Below are positions 1 through 8,479 of a stretch of DNA of 40,172 nucleotides, piece by piece (the first letter of the stretch is position 1; each line of letters opens with the position of its first letter). The stretch covers positions 1-40,172 of the forward strand of contig WJIN01000262.1 of NCBI GenBank assembly GCA_014730295.1, given 5' to 3'. This DNA comes from Promethearchaeota archaeon (GTDB lineage Archaea > Asgardarchaeota > Lokiarchaeia > Sigynarchaeales > SOKP01). The position numbers were made by a program, and so were the translations under genes. Under the pieces are notes generated by a model. That model had not been told where the DNA came from. It made no database searches and saw nothing but the letters and a program-made list of their open reading frames with translations.

Positions 1-364
1 ATGACCTAGTATAGCACATTGAGTTCCTCCATGAGTAATAATTCCCAGGACTAGTTCGGTAGAAGGAAAGCAGGAGGGAATCAAAAATAGATTTTTCAAA
101 TATAATTGTCCATATGGTTCGGGGAAATTTAATTTTCCAAGGTTCGTAATGATTTAGCCATAATTTTCTTTATTTGGGATGAAAAATTGGTTTTGAGGAG
201 TTTAGAACATAGCTAGAAGCTTTCGTGGAATGGATGCGCAATCGGCGTAAGCAATATGCAAAAACTATTCTGGAGCTTTTTATCATTACCGATAAAATAT
301 CCTTTTTTTCTAAATGCCACAATATCATTAAAGCTCTCTGATGTCAGACGATTCCAAAGAATCT
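1..364. other. Left-edge non-coding stretch
   Basis: I see no convincing gene, RNA or repeat here. It lies downstream of the minus-strand radical SAM gene. A short minus-strand open frame at 213-410 overlaps the end of that gene and is probably a chance frame. Confidence 0.4.
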
Positions 365-1447
365 TTAAATTCTTTTTCCCATCAAAAATAAGATACAACA
401 CCCCGGGCAAATAGGCATAAAATTATTCTTTTTCATGTATGCCCGCAATTTTCGATATTGTTCACTGTTCCATATTTCGTGAAAAGATTGTTCATGCAAG
501 TTTCCCATGGTCAAATCATAAAAAATATGACACGGAGCAACATCTCCGTCCACGGTAATATCTATGGCCCTCCACGGCACGGCGCAACTCTTATATTGGT
601 CCTCCATTTTCTCCCAATCTGCTCTCAAGTATGCATCAAGGTTTCGCTCAGAATAAGTGGGAGGTTCTAATAGCACATTCTTTCCTAATTCTGTAAATCT
701 CGCACTAATCTTATCTACTTGTTCTACAATTTTGGATGTATCAATGGTTTGGAACTCCTTCGGATCTCGGATTAAGGATGTGCAGTAGTGGGTTGATTTT
801 ATGGAGAAGTTGGCTTGCAGAAACTCTGCATACTCATTGGCCATCTGTTCTGTGACATAATTTTGCATTTGAATGGTGATCCAATCAATGTGATCCAGAT
901 TGAGGTCATCTAAGAAAAATTGCTTCATATGCGCATAATTTAATGGCGTTATCGTGAAAATCAAACTTACAATTGGTTTCCTTACCCCTCGTGCTTTTTT
1001 TAACTCATGAACCTTCTCAATTCCTTTCAAGGCTCTTTTATACGATCCTCTCCCTCTTTGAATATCGTTAATCTCTTCTGGTCCGTCAAGCGAGATTCGT
1101 AACGTATCAAATTGTGATTCAACAAGCATAGGGGCATATTTCATCAGCAGTGTCCCGTTCGTTGGCGTGTCCACGATTCCTCCTGAGTCCTTAATTAAGC
1201 GGATGATTTCCCCAATTTGAGGATGTAAAAACGGCTCCCCTCCGAATAAGCTGTATAATGCCTTTTTTGAAGAAAATTCGTCGGTAATCGACTTGATAAG
1301 TTCGAGGTCAATATCTTTCGGATTCAGATCATTATGCTGGGTTGTATATAATCCCGTCTCCCCCCAAAAATAACACATCTGACACCTCAAATTGCAATTC
1401 TGCGTGACTTCAAGCGTTATTGATGTGGGATATTTTTGATCTTTCAT
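365..1447 (-). CDS. Radical SAM protein with C-terminal SPASM-like Fe-S domain
   Basis: A 360-residue radical S-adenosylmethionine enzyme. The CxxxCxxC motif that binds the catalytic 4Fe-4S cluster is at residues 18-25 (CNLRCQMC), and the following GGEP motif, which positions SAM, is near residue 70. The C-terminal part carries further cysteines (CAVPW near 288, APCHIF, and CPGCC at 347-351), as in SPASM/Twitch domains that hold auxiliary clusters. Such enzymes often modify peptides or build cofactors, but no precursor peptide or maturation partner is visible nearby, so the substrate is unknown. The start ATG follows an AT-rich leader with a TATA-like tract. The gene is monocistronic on the minus strand. 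The family is certain; the specific function is not. Confidence 0.85.
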   Translation of the reverse strand: MKDQKYPTSITLEVTQNCNLRCQMCYFWGETGLYTTQHNDLNPKDIDLELIKSITDEFSSKKALYSLFGGEPFLHPQIGEIIRLIKDSGGIVDTPTNGTLLMKYAPMLVESQFDTLRISLDGPEEINDIQRGRGSYKRALKGIEKVHELKKARGVRKPIVSLIFTITPLNYAHMKQFFLDDLNLDHIDWITIQMQNYVTEQMANEYAEFLQANFSIKSTHYCTSLIRDPKEFQTIDTSKIVEQVDKISARFTELGKNVLLEPPTYSERNLDAYLRADWEKMEDQYKSCAVPWRAIDITVDGDVAPCHIFYDLTMGNLHEQSFHEIWNSEQYRKLRAYMKKNNFMPICPGCCILFLMGKRI

Positions 1448-1808
1448 ATATAAAAATTTCCATTCTAATGTGTGAATATATACGAATTAAACTATTTAAT
1501 AATTTTATGGGTTTTTAAATCTTTTAAATCTATTATTAAGCTCTTTACAGTACCATTAGAAATATTGAGAGGAATTTATTTACGCTTCCTTATTTACCTT
1601 GAAAATCAATATAAAGGTGAAAGTGATTAAATAGGTTTTATGAAGATTTCGGAACATCTCTATGCTCAAATTATACTGAAAAGTTTTAATGTTCAAATTC
1701 AATAAAAAAAGAAAAATAAAAAAATTCGAGAGAAATTAAAAAATAAAGCCCGAAGACAGTTAAAATTCATACAAAATTTCGATTAATTTTATAATTTGGG
1801 TATAAATC
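1448..1808. other. Intergenic region with promoter and repeat/terminator
   Basis: No gene is seen here. The left end holds the probable promoter of the radical SAM gene, with a TATA-like tract about 30-40 nt upstream of its ATG on the minus strand. The right half holds the 55-nt repeat/terminator element described separately. Confidence 0.4.
1704..1758 (-). terminator. UUCG hairpin plus U-tract terminator; copy 1 of a 55-nt direct repeat
   Basis: Read on the minus strand, the element has a short stem with a UUCG loop (GTC-TTCG-GGC, with one G-U pair) followed by two long T-rich tracts, so transcripts would end U-rich. It lies about 50 nt downstream of the MazF-like gene. The same 55 nt recur at 6795-6849 with only two mismatches. 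One mismatch (1756) weakens the stem here relative to the other copy. Confidence 0.55.
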
Positions 1809-2168
1809 TCAAGAGAAAAAATAATCTTTAATTAAAGCTTTTATTCTGTTCAAATCCTCCTTATCAATCATTCCTATTTGAGTTTGAAATCTTTTATAAC
1901 TTAATGATCTAATTTGAAAAATTAATGCTATTGAATCGTAAGTTAGATTATTGATTTTAGTTTTTTTAATTAAATATGTATAAGGAAATCTTGAAGCTGC
2001 GATATGAGCTGTTAGAGGAATAATTGTGGTCAATCGAGCAAATTTATTATTTTTAATTATAAGACAGGGTCTCTTATTAGACTGTTCATGACCAACTGAA
2101 TCTGATTTAGAGTAAGATAATTGAACCCACCAAATTTGACCCTCTTTTAGTTTTGATTTCGCTATAAT
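1809..2168 (-). CDS. MazF/PemK-like endoribonuclease toxin, non-AUG start
   Basis: About 119 residues with clear MazF-family order: an N-terminal KEGQIWWVQL strand (family pattern G-D/Q-I-W-x-V), then GHEQ...RPCLII, then TTIIPLTA, then SIALIFQIRSLSYKRF and IGMIDKEDLNRI. MazF proteins cut mRNA at short motifs and are held inactive by an antitoxin. The frame is open only after a TAG at 2169-2171 and contains no ATG, GTG or TTG before residue 46. It therefore starts at ATT 2168 or ATA 2165, just behind a GGTGAT Shine-Dalgarno-like site, or it has a frameshift near a GTG at 2175 in another frame. It lies 12 nt after the YwgA-like gene, which suggests one transcript. A toxin or a decayed toxin are both possible. 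Confidence 0.75.
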   Translation of the reverse strand: MIAKSKLKEGQIWWVQLSYSKSDSVGHEQSNKRPCLIIKNNKFARLTTIIPLTAHIAASRFPYTYLIKKTKINNLTYDSIALIFQIRSLSYKRFQTQIGMIDKEDLNRIKALIKDYFFS

Positions 2169-2180
2169 CTATCACCAAAT

Positions 2181-2738
2181 CTAATCTTCTGCTTTATCCC
2201 AGAGTTCTAATTCTTCTTGGATTTTTTCATTTAGAAAATCATCTCGAAAATTTAGCTTTTTAGCAGTATTAAGAGCAATTATCAGAATTCTATCTTTTAA
2301 ATATCCCTTTAATTCCTTAACTTTTCGAAATATATCATCATCCATGAAATCTGGATATTCATTTTTAAGATACAAGATAGTTCCCAGAGCTTCTAAATAT
2401 TCGGATTTATGTTTATCAATTATAGGATTTGAAAGAATTTCTTTTTTAAGCAATTTCTGAATTTTTAATTCTCTTTCATTTAAAGAATAATCACTTTTCA
2501 AAGAAACAACTAGATTTGGATGGTTATAATAATCATTAGCTAAACTGGAACAATATGGACCATTTAAATACAAGCCAAAATTATATGAAAAATCCATTCC
2601 CAAAGATTTAGCAATATAAGTAATTTTTTGGAGGAAGAACCGAGTTTCGTAATTCCATTCTTCAGAAGGATTTTTAAGACTTAATCCTAGATTTTTCAAA
2701 ATAGCAATAATTTTTATTAAATCTTCATACATCTTCAT
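2181..2738 (-). CDS. YwgA-like / Panacea-like helical protein, candidate antitoxin
   Basis: A 185-residue, mostly helical protein. Residues about 30-70 (RFFLQKITYIAKSLGMDF, then LNGPYCSSLANDYY) match the pattern of YwgA-type proteins and of the related SocA/Panacea domain: a helix of the form LQKLxYLAK followed by a GPY/GPV turn. Panacea domains serve as antitoxins to many unrelated toxins. It overlaps the upstream winged-helix gene by 14 nt and precedes the MazF-like gene by 12 nt, so it probably shares their mRNA. ATG 2732 sits better than 2738 relative to an AGAGGT ribosome-binding site. The family assignment is by eye, and the antitoxin role is inferred from position. Confidence 0.6.
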   Translation of the reverse strand: MKMYEDLIKIIAILKNLGLSLKNPSEEWNYETRFFLQKITYIAKSLGMDFSYNFGLYLNGPYCSSLANDYYNHPNLVVSLKSDYSLNERELKIQKLLKKEILSNPIIDKHKSEYLEALGTILYLKNEYPDFMDDDIFRKVKELKGYLKDRILIIALNTAKKLNFRDDFLNEKIQEELELWDKAED

Positions 2739-3084
2739 TACCTCTAATAAATTTTTTAATATTTGAAATCCATGAAATAATCTTTTCTAATTCTTTTTTT
2801 CCTAATTGTGTTATCAAATAAATATGTAAAGATTTTTGATCCAAACTTACTTCTGTTTTTCTTAGGTAACCCATTTCTTCTAATATTTCTAAATTTGAGT
2901 GCAATTTTCCATCTGAGATGTCAAGAAAGGATTTAAATTCTCTATATTGAACACCATCTTTTATATAATATGTTAATAGCAAAATGATGATTCTTATTAA
3001 TTTAATAACTCTAGAATTTATTTCTCTTGATTTTAAAATAATTTTGTTTAGATCAATACTATCATCTGAATTCATCTTGTTCAA
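2725..3084 (-). CDS. Winged-helix transcriptional regulator
   Basis: A 119-residue protein with an archaeal winged-helix DNA-binding fold. Residues about 45-100 read as helix-turn-helix and wing (YREFKSFLDISDGKLHSNLEILEEMGYLRK, broken here as YREFKSFLDIS and DGKLHSNLEILEEMGYL), ending in the LITQLGKKELE helix typical of MarR/PadR-like single-domain regulators. It is the first gene of a three-gene minus-strand unit with the YwgA-like and MazF-like genes. A palindrome lies in its upstream region at 3121-3143. Autoregulation of the cassette is the natural inference. It could instead be a component of the antitoxin complex. Confidence 0.75.
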   Translation of the reverse strand: MNKMNSDDSIDLNKIILKSREINSRVIKLIRIIILLLTYYIKDGVQYREFKSFLDISDGKLHSNLEILEEMGYLRKTEVSLDQKSLHIYLITQLGKKELEKIISWISNIKKFIRGNEDV

Positions 3085-3120
3085 GTATTAAATTGATCTT
3101 AAGATATTTAAACTTCTTCA

Positions 3121-3143
3121 TTTACTTTAAAAATAAAAGTAAA
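3121..3143. promoter_or_regulatory. Palindromic candidate operator between divergent genes
   Basis: Perfect 8-nt inverted arms TTTACTTT and AAAGTAAA are separated by 7 nt. The site lies between the winged-helix gene (minus) and the RNase H gene (plus). A TATA-like tract (about 3150-3158) lies on its right side. It would be a suitable autoregulatory site, but the arms are simple AT-rich sequence. Confidence 0.35.
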
Positions 3144-3214
3144 AGATAAAGTTATATATTAAAAATCATTCAAATTATGTAATAGATGGAAATTCAAATA
3201 GGTAGGTGTTTTTT

Positions 3215-3649
3215 TTGAAAAAGAATCTGGTAAAAAGGCAAGATACTTTAAATATTTATGTGGATGGAGCTTCAAGAAGTAATCCTGGACCCTCGTCTTA
3301 TGCATTCATTTTTATATTAGGAGAGAGCATTATTAAAGAAAAATCAGAATATTTAGGTGAAATGACTAATAATCAAGCTGAATATGAAGCAATTAAACAT
3401 TCCTTAAAGGAAGCAGAAAAGGAAACTCGTTGGAAAATTAAATTATTTTCTGATAGTAAACTAGCAGTAAACCAACTCAATAAACAATGGAGAATTACTA
3501 AAGAACATTTATCTAAACTTTGTGATGAGATTTATTCTCAAATTAGAAAATTTGATGAGGTAAAAATTTTTCATGTTCCTCGAGATAATGAATATATTCA
3601 AAGATGCGATGAATTATGTAATAGGTGTTTAGATGACGAAGGTTTTTAA
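3215..3649 (+). CDS. rnhA: Ribonuclease HI family protein
   Basis: A compact RNase HI (about 144 residues) that cuts the RNA strand of RNA-DNA hybrids. The acidic catalytic set is visible: Asp in YVDGASRSNPG (residue 17 from this start), Glu in NNQAEYEA (56), Asp in FSDSKLAV (80), and a final Asp in the RCDELCNR segment replacing the usual ADxLAN. The His-rich basic handle of E. coli RNase HI is absent, as in archaeal and bacterial YpdQ-like members. TTG 3215 is preferred because a TAGGTG ribosome-binding site ends 6 nt before it; GTG at 3206 lies inside that site. It is divergent from the toxin-antitoxin-like cassette. The family is confident. Confidence 0.85.
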   Translation: MKKNLVKRQDTLNIYVDGASRSNPGPSSYAFIFILGESIIKEKSEYLGEMTNNQAEYEAIKHSLKEAEKETRWKIKLFSDSKLAVNQLNKQWRITKEHLSKLCDEIYSQIRKFDEVKIFHVPRDNEYIQRCDELCNRCLDDEGF

Positions 3650-3708
3650 ATTATGCTAAAAAACTATATTTCCCCAAATTTTCATATTAGTTTATTCATC
3701 CAGTCCAG

Positions 3709-5343
3709 CTATTTTGCCGAAAGAGCTAAAATTTTTCGAAATATTTCTCTGGAAAATTCAGTTTCTAGAGTTGTCAATAATTTTTTAAAGTTATTGGAGT
3801 CCTCTAAGTTCATTTTCTTATATTTCCATAATAATTTTATGAAAGAACATAATTCTGGACCTGATAGATCATCGAAATAGTTTATTAAGTTAATATGTCC
3901 TCTTAGTTCACTTTTATAACTCAAAAAATCGCCAACAAATATACTCAGTATTTCTAACCCAGTTAAATTATGACTCCACTCAGGAACTTGGTATCGTGTG
4001 CTATACGCTGGTAATATTATTTTTTTAAGATTTTTTAATTCCATTAAAGCTTCAGGGAGACTTGGTAAATCGTGAAGACCACCTAAATCTAAAGTCCTTA
4101 AATTTTTCAAATTTTTTATTGTATCTGGTAAGCTTAATTCATTATATTTGTAATCTTCTTGATAAATTCCTATCTCTTCTAAAGATGAAATATAGCCAAT
4201 TTCTTTTGGGATTTTCCTTAAATTACTATAAGCTCCATCATCAATAAAGATTTTTTGTATTTCAAGATTTTCTAATTAGTTTTTAATAAACCGTTCAATA
4301 TAACCAGTTTGTATTAATGCATTAAGTAGTTCACTTTCTTTACTTTCTGTTTTTAAAATTTTTAGAAATCTTGATTTAGATAAATTTCTTATAAACTCAT
4401 CTCCAAAATCATATATTAAAGAAGCTATAGAAAAAGATTCCATTCCATTTTTTTTCCAAAATTTGTTAAAATAAACATCAACCAGTTCTTTTTTGGTATT
4501 TTTAGCGAACTCTAGATTTTTTACATGCGATTTTTTCAAAATTCCCAAAAAAGCTTCAATATCCAAAAAATCATAGTCTTCTTCAATAAATTTGGGATAA
4601 TTAATGTTTTGAAAAAGGGGACTAATTAAATTTCCGTAATAATCAAAATTTTCTTTTTCAGTGATAAAATCTAAAAAATCAACAAAATAATGCAGTTTCG
4701 CGCAAGGAAATTCATAATATTTTTTATTTAGATTTTTTATATTGAATGTACTTAATAAATCAGCAAGAATTTCAGTTGGCATATCTACCTTAGAATAATA
4801 GAAATGATCAATTAAACCAATCAAACGAACAGAATCTTCATTCTTAAATTGTTCATAATCATTAATACAAAAATCTATTATTGATTTAAATTTTTGAAAT
4901 GAGTTTGGAAGTGATTTTATAGGATTATTTGTTAAATCTAAAACAATAAGTTGAGTAAGATTTCCTAAGAACTCTGGTAATTCTGTAAATTGGTTATCTG
5001 CTAAAAATAAAGACACCAAAGAAGTAAGATTTCCTATAGATTCAGGTAAGCTTTTTAGCTTGCAATTATAAAGTCCTAATGAGATGATTTTGTTGAATTC
5101 TATTTCAACACCGAAACTTTTTTCACTTATGCGATCCTCTACTGGAATAGGTTTATTTAATATTCTTTCTAGATCTTTTAAAGCTTCTGCATCTTTCTCA
5201 GATAATTTTGATTTGGCTTCTTGGTCCTTTTTTTGCTTATTAATTAAGTATTTTTCATATTCTTTTGGTGAAACATAATTATTATTCGAAGAATTTTTTT
5301 TCTCTGAAAATTGGTCTTTTTTTTTTATCGTAAAATATTGAAT
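3709..5343 (-). pseudogene. Leucine-rich-repeat protein, interrupted and lacking its own start
   Basis: One continuous minus-strand frame encodes LRRs of the Lokiarchaeal type: a lead-in (LSEKDAEALKDLERILNKPIP), then GLYNCKLKSLPESIGNL and repeats such as LFLADNQFTELPEFL, a roughly 200-residue helical insert, then more LRRs (LRKIPKEIGYISSLEEI, LKNLRTLDLGGLHDLPSLPEAL). The frame is broken by an in-frame TAA at 4276-4278, between the insert and the second LRR block. It also has no ATG, GTG or TTG for about 108 codons after the previous stop (5344-5346), where it overlaps the end of the upstream 418-residue gene. A one-base change in the A10 tract at 5317-5326 would fuse the two genes. It is either a decayed gene or the downstream half of a fusion. 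Confidence 0.7.
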
Positions 5344-6538
5344 TCATCCGCAACATTCTCTCCAAAATTTGGTAATCTTCCGATGGTTTTTCTTCTTTAC
5401 TTGGTCTGTTTTCATCATCTTCAAATTCGATTTTATAATCTATATTTATTCTTTCCTCTAATGGATATTCAATTGGGATAGTAGTTACTTCTATTGGCTT
5501 TTCTGCTGTATAATCCTTGAGTTTTGTGCGAAATTCTTTTGTATATTTTTTACGTTCCATTCTATCTTTTCTTTTTTCAAGCTGATCTTTATCCCACTTC
5601 CAATCGGAATATTTGAGAATTTTTTGTTTTAGATCATCGGTGATTATGGCTCCAAATTGCATTAAAAAGACACCCAAGACGATATATGCAAGGCGTGAAT
5701 CTTGCTGGGATAAATATTCGAGAAACTCATCGTAATAGCGTTCGATTATCTTTTTTCTAAACTTTCTTGGAATTCCTTCGGGATATTTCTCAAAATCAGC
5801 CGATTTCATATGATCATGAACGATATCCATATAATCCCATCGTATACGGCGTGCGCGATCGTTTCCAGTCATGGTATAAGCCCACGTCCTATCAGGTCCT
5901 CTATACTCCCCTGAAGTGTCCTCTCTCATGCTAGGATCTTTACCATCAAATTCTATCACACTGGTTCCAAAATCGTGACTTAGATAACATTTAAATTTAG
6001 TTTTAGGAACTTTTGCCAATGCTAACTCTAGCGCTCTACAGAATTGATTCTGCTCGTCTTCTGTCAGTGAAAAGGCGCTAGAGTTTAAATATTGCCAAAT
6101 ATGATTTTTCGGATAATTCTTCTCGGGGCTGTCTGACCAGATATTTACATTTGGATCTTTCTCTCCAACTGGAACAAGCGTTCCAATCCCAAGTGAAAAC
6201 TTGCGAAAATAGAAAGTAGCTAAAAATTTTTTGTTATTAGGAGCTTTAACAAATAGAGAAACATCGAAAAGGATCTCGTCGCCTCCGAGTTCGATGTCTG
6301 GAATTAGTGTTTTTAACTTCGCTGCAGTTTCGATGATATGTTCTATATTTCTGTATGTAATGTGAAAAGCTCCACTTCCAGTTACACGCTCCTTTGGTTC
6401 AAAAAAAAATTCTGTTTTTTTGAATATAAAAGCATAACCCATCCAACCTACTGCGCCCTCTTCTGTTTTATCATCTCCCTCTGCTACTCGCGAAGCTAAT
6501 TCTACTAATGTTTTGAAATCTTTCCGTTTTCTTTTCAT
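5282..6538 (-). CDS. Unrecognised 418-residue protein, possibly N-terminal part of an LRR fusion
   Basis: I do not recognise the family. The N-terminal half is a mixed alpha/beta domain with many aromatic residues (GWMGYAFIFKKTEFFFEP, residues about 30-47). It is followed by a segment rich in charged and aromatic residues (YRGPDRTWAYTMTGNDRARR, about 213-232) and a helical stretch with a hydrophobic segment near 285-297. The C-terminal third is highly charged and low-complexity, like a linker. There is no signal peptide or clear catalytic motif. The last codons lie in A-rich DNA. The LRR frame overlaps its 3' end, and the charged linker continues naturally into that frame, so this product may normally be the N-terminal part of a larger LRR protein. 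Confidence 0.65.
   Translation of the reverse strand: MKRKRKDFKTLVELASRVAEGDDKTEEGAVGWMGYAFIFKKTEFFFEPKERVTGSGAFHITYRNIEHIIETAAKLKTLIPDIELGGDEILFDVSLFVKAPNNKKFLATFYFRKFSLGIGTLVPVGEKDPNVNIWSDSPEKNYPKNHIWQYLNSSAFSLTEDEQNQFCRALELALAKVPKTKFKCYLSHDFGTSVIEFDGKDPSMREDTSGEYRGPDRTWAYTMTGNDRARRIRWDYMDIVHDHMKSADFEKYPEGIPRKFRKKIIERYYDEFLEYLSQQDSRLAYIVLGVFLMQFGAIITDDLKQKILKYSDWKWDKDQLEKRKDRMERKKYTKEFRTKLKDYTAEKPIEVTTIPIEYPLEERINIDYKIEFEDDENRPSKEEKPSEDYQILERMLRMNSIFYDKKKRPIFREKKFFE
5317..5326 (-). other. A10 homopolymer at the junction of two frames
   Basis: On the minus strand, ten A residues follow GAT in the 418-residue gene. Reading nine (or twelve) instead of ten moves translation from a frame ending 14 codons later into the LRR frame, with no intervening stop until 4276. 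It could be a mutation, a base-calling error or a slippage site. Confidence 0.5.
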
Positions 6539-6852
6539 CTTATAAAACTAATTTTTGTCTTAATTTAGGTAATTAGGTAAATTCCAAAATTTCAGAACTT
6601 ATTATATCATTTTATTATTATTTTGTATATAAATTTATCAACATTTAGTGAATGGAACTTTTCCAATTTATTGACTAAAGTAATTAAAATTTGAAAAATC
6701 GTATTATTTATTAAATTGACCAATACTTAAAGAATTCTTATCCAAAACAAGATAAAATTGAATTTGAATTATTAAGTTTACCTTCAGAAATAAGAAAAAA
6801 AGAAAAATAAAAAAATTCGAGTGAAATTAAAAAATAAAGCCCGAAGGCATAT
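6539..6852. other. Intergenic region between actin and the 418-residue gene
   Basis: No gene is seen. The left part holds the minus-strand promoter region of the 418-residue gene, including a short tandem repeat (TTACCTAA-type units at about 6563-6580). The right end carries the second 55-nt repeat, which is the probable actin terminator. Confidence 0.4.
6795..6849 (-). terminator. Actin-gene terminator; copy 2 of the 55-nt direct repeat
   Basis: Three bases after the actin stop codon the minus strand reads GCC-TTCG-GGC, a short stem with the very stable cUUCGg tetraloop, followed by TTTATTTTTT and a second T-rich tract. This fits intrinsic or U-tract termination. The element matches 1704-1758 at 53 of 55 positions in the same orientation. 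Confidence 0.65.
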
Positions 6853-7998
6853 TTAGAAACATCTATGAATTACTTGTGGTCCCATCTCTTTATATTCGCG
6901 ACGTGTCACCCACATTCGGTGGAAAGTCTTCAAGGAACTCAGGATTGAGCCGCCAATCCAGACCGAATACATTCTTTCGGGTGGTGCGATAATCTTTACA
7001 TCAACAGATTCTGGGATTTGTTCCTTAATTTCCTTGGTAAGTCTCTCTTTGATACCAGGGAACATTGTGGAACCTCCAGATAAGACAATGTTGCTGTAGA
7101 GGTCTCGTCGAAGATCGACATCGCACTCTGAAATGGAATTCACAATAACGTCGTCTAAGGGCTCTAATTCCTTCCCAATGACGGACGGATTGAAAAAGCA
7201 TTCGGGCGCAAGAAATCTTTCTACTCCCACGTTAATGGTCTCTCCATCGGGCAACATGTAGCTCTTCTCCATGCCCGCTACTTTCTTGGAAAGCATCATC
7301 TCCTTTTCGGGGTCAATTGCGACATAGCACAATTTCTCTTTGATATCCCGAACAATTTCTTTCTCTGCGGATGTGGTAAACGAATACCCTTTTTGTCTGA
7401 GTAAGCGTTGTAAGTAGGTCGTGATGTCTCTGCCTGCGAGGTCAATTCTCTGAATCGCGTGGCTTAATGCGAATCCTTCGAAAATTGGGACAACGTGAGA
7501 TACACCGTCTCCAATATCAATTACGCATCCTGTCGTACGACCAGAAGCATATAATGATAAAACTGCTTGCATTGCGACATATAATGCCGGTACATTGAAG
7601 GTTTCAAACATTATCTCTGCCATCTTCTCTCGATTTGGTCGAGGATTTAATGGCGCTTCTGTCAATAATACAGGATGTTCGGAAGGATCGATGCGTAAAT
7701 CAGTGTAAAAGGTGTAGTGCCAGATTTTCTCCATTGCAGTCCAGTCTTCGATGATACCATGCTCGACTGGAAACATGAGCTTCAATACACCCTTCAATTG
7801 CATCGCTTCTTCTCCGATATAATATTCTCGGGTATAGTGCTCGACATCAGTCATGATTGACTCATATTTAGGATATCCGATGAGCGTTGGAAACACCGAT
7901 CGTGGCTGATCTTCACCAGCGAACCCATTCTTCGAAATACCAGTTCCGTTATCGACCACAAGGGCCTTAGCGTTGAGGAAACTTTCTTCTTCTGCCAT
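6853..7998 (-). CDS. Actin homologue (Asgard actin, Lokiactin-type)
   Basis: At 381 residues this is close in length to eukaryotic actin (about 375) and reads as actin from end to end. Phosphate-1 loop: [18 protein letters not shown] (residues 13-30). Hydrophobic region: [22 protein letters not shown]. Phosphate-2: [13 protein letters not shown]. Adenosine-binding region: [14 protein letters not shown]-terminus: [14 protein letters not shown]...VIHRCF, close to the eukaryotic IVHRKCF end. It should bind ATP and polymerise into cytoskeletal filaments in the cytoplasm. Asgard actins of this type are known to form filaments and bind profilin. Its GC content is visibly higher than that of the LRR region beside it. 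It has its own terminator and an AT-rich upstream region. Identification is very secure. Confidence 0.97.
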   Translation of the reverse strand: MAEEESFLNAKALVVDNGTGISKNGFAGEDQPRSVFPTLIGYPKYESIMTDVEHYTREYYIGEEAMQLKGVLKLMFPVEHGIIEDWTAMEKIWHYTFYTDLRIDPSEHPVLLTEAPLNPRPNREKMAEIMFETFNVPALYVAMQAVLSLYASGRTTGCVIDIGDGVSHVVPIFEGFALSHAIQRIDLAGRDITTYLQRLLRQKGYSFTTSAEKEIVRDIKEKLCYVAIDPEKEMMLSKKVAGMEKSYMLPDGETINVGVERFLAPECFFNPSVIGKELEPLDDVIVNSISECDVDLRRDLYSNIVLSGGSTMFPGIKERLTKEIKEQIPESVDVKIIAPPERMYSVWIGGSILSSLKTFHRMWVTRREYKEMGPQVIHRCF

Positions 7999-8479
7999 TT
8001 TTTTCAGCCTTGTTAATTTTTTTTATTAATAGATTTTTTTAGTTGTATAGTTATATTCCTAATATAATTATTTTAACTTTTATATATTTTTATCCACGAT
8101 ATTGTGTTTTTTAGAACAATTAAAAATTAAAATAATTTGATGTGATAATAAAATTCTATATTTATAAATTTTGTTAATACAAAAACTAATTATTTTATAT
8201 TCAAGTGTGCGAAGGGGGGTTAATTTCGAAATTAGAATTTTATCGGAAGAAAAATCACTCACTTTGAAAAATTTGGAGAGATTTTGGGAGTTCTATATGA
8301 GGATTCAAGAATTTTTTTTTATCAAAATTTTTATACACACTCCAAGGTGGAGAGAATACGAGAGTGTAATACATCCACTCGATTTTATAATAGAGGATGG
8401 GTTAAATCGAATCTAGCAAGGAATTACTATTGTGAAGGGAAAAAGGAAAATTAATATAGCAGTTAACTAAGTCTATAGT
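7999..8479. other. Divergent promoter region between actin and acyl-CoA dehydrogenase
   Basis: A 481-nt AT-rich spacer. Near actin, the minus strand has TATA-like tracts about 40-70 nt before its ATG. Near 8450, a TAATATAG tract could serve the dehydrogenase. A plus-strand frame at 8171-8416 has no recognisable domain and unusual composition. I do not call it a gene. Confidence 0.4.

Noticed and set aside
213..410. Minus-strand open frame of 65 codons overlapping the radical SAM 3' end
   Set aside because: The radical SAM frame has a sensible CPGCC end of its own, and this frame shows no domain.
1809..2033. Short MazF-like fragment starting at TTG 2033
   Set aside because: The family's N-terminal half is encoded upstream in the same frame, so the TTG is internal.
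3653..4247. Plus-strand open frames opposite the LRR gene
   Set aside because: They mirror the A- and L-rich LRR coding strand and carry no domain.
8171..8416. Plus-strand open frame of 81 codons between actin and the acyl-CoA dehydrogenase
   Set aside because: No recognisable motif, no ribosome-binding site and unusual composition; I treat it as spacer.
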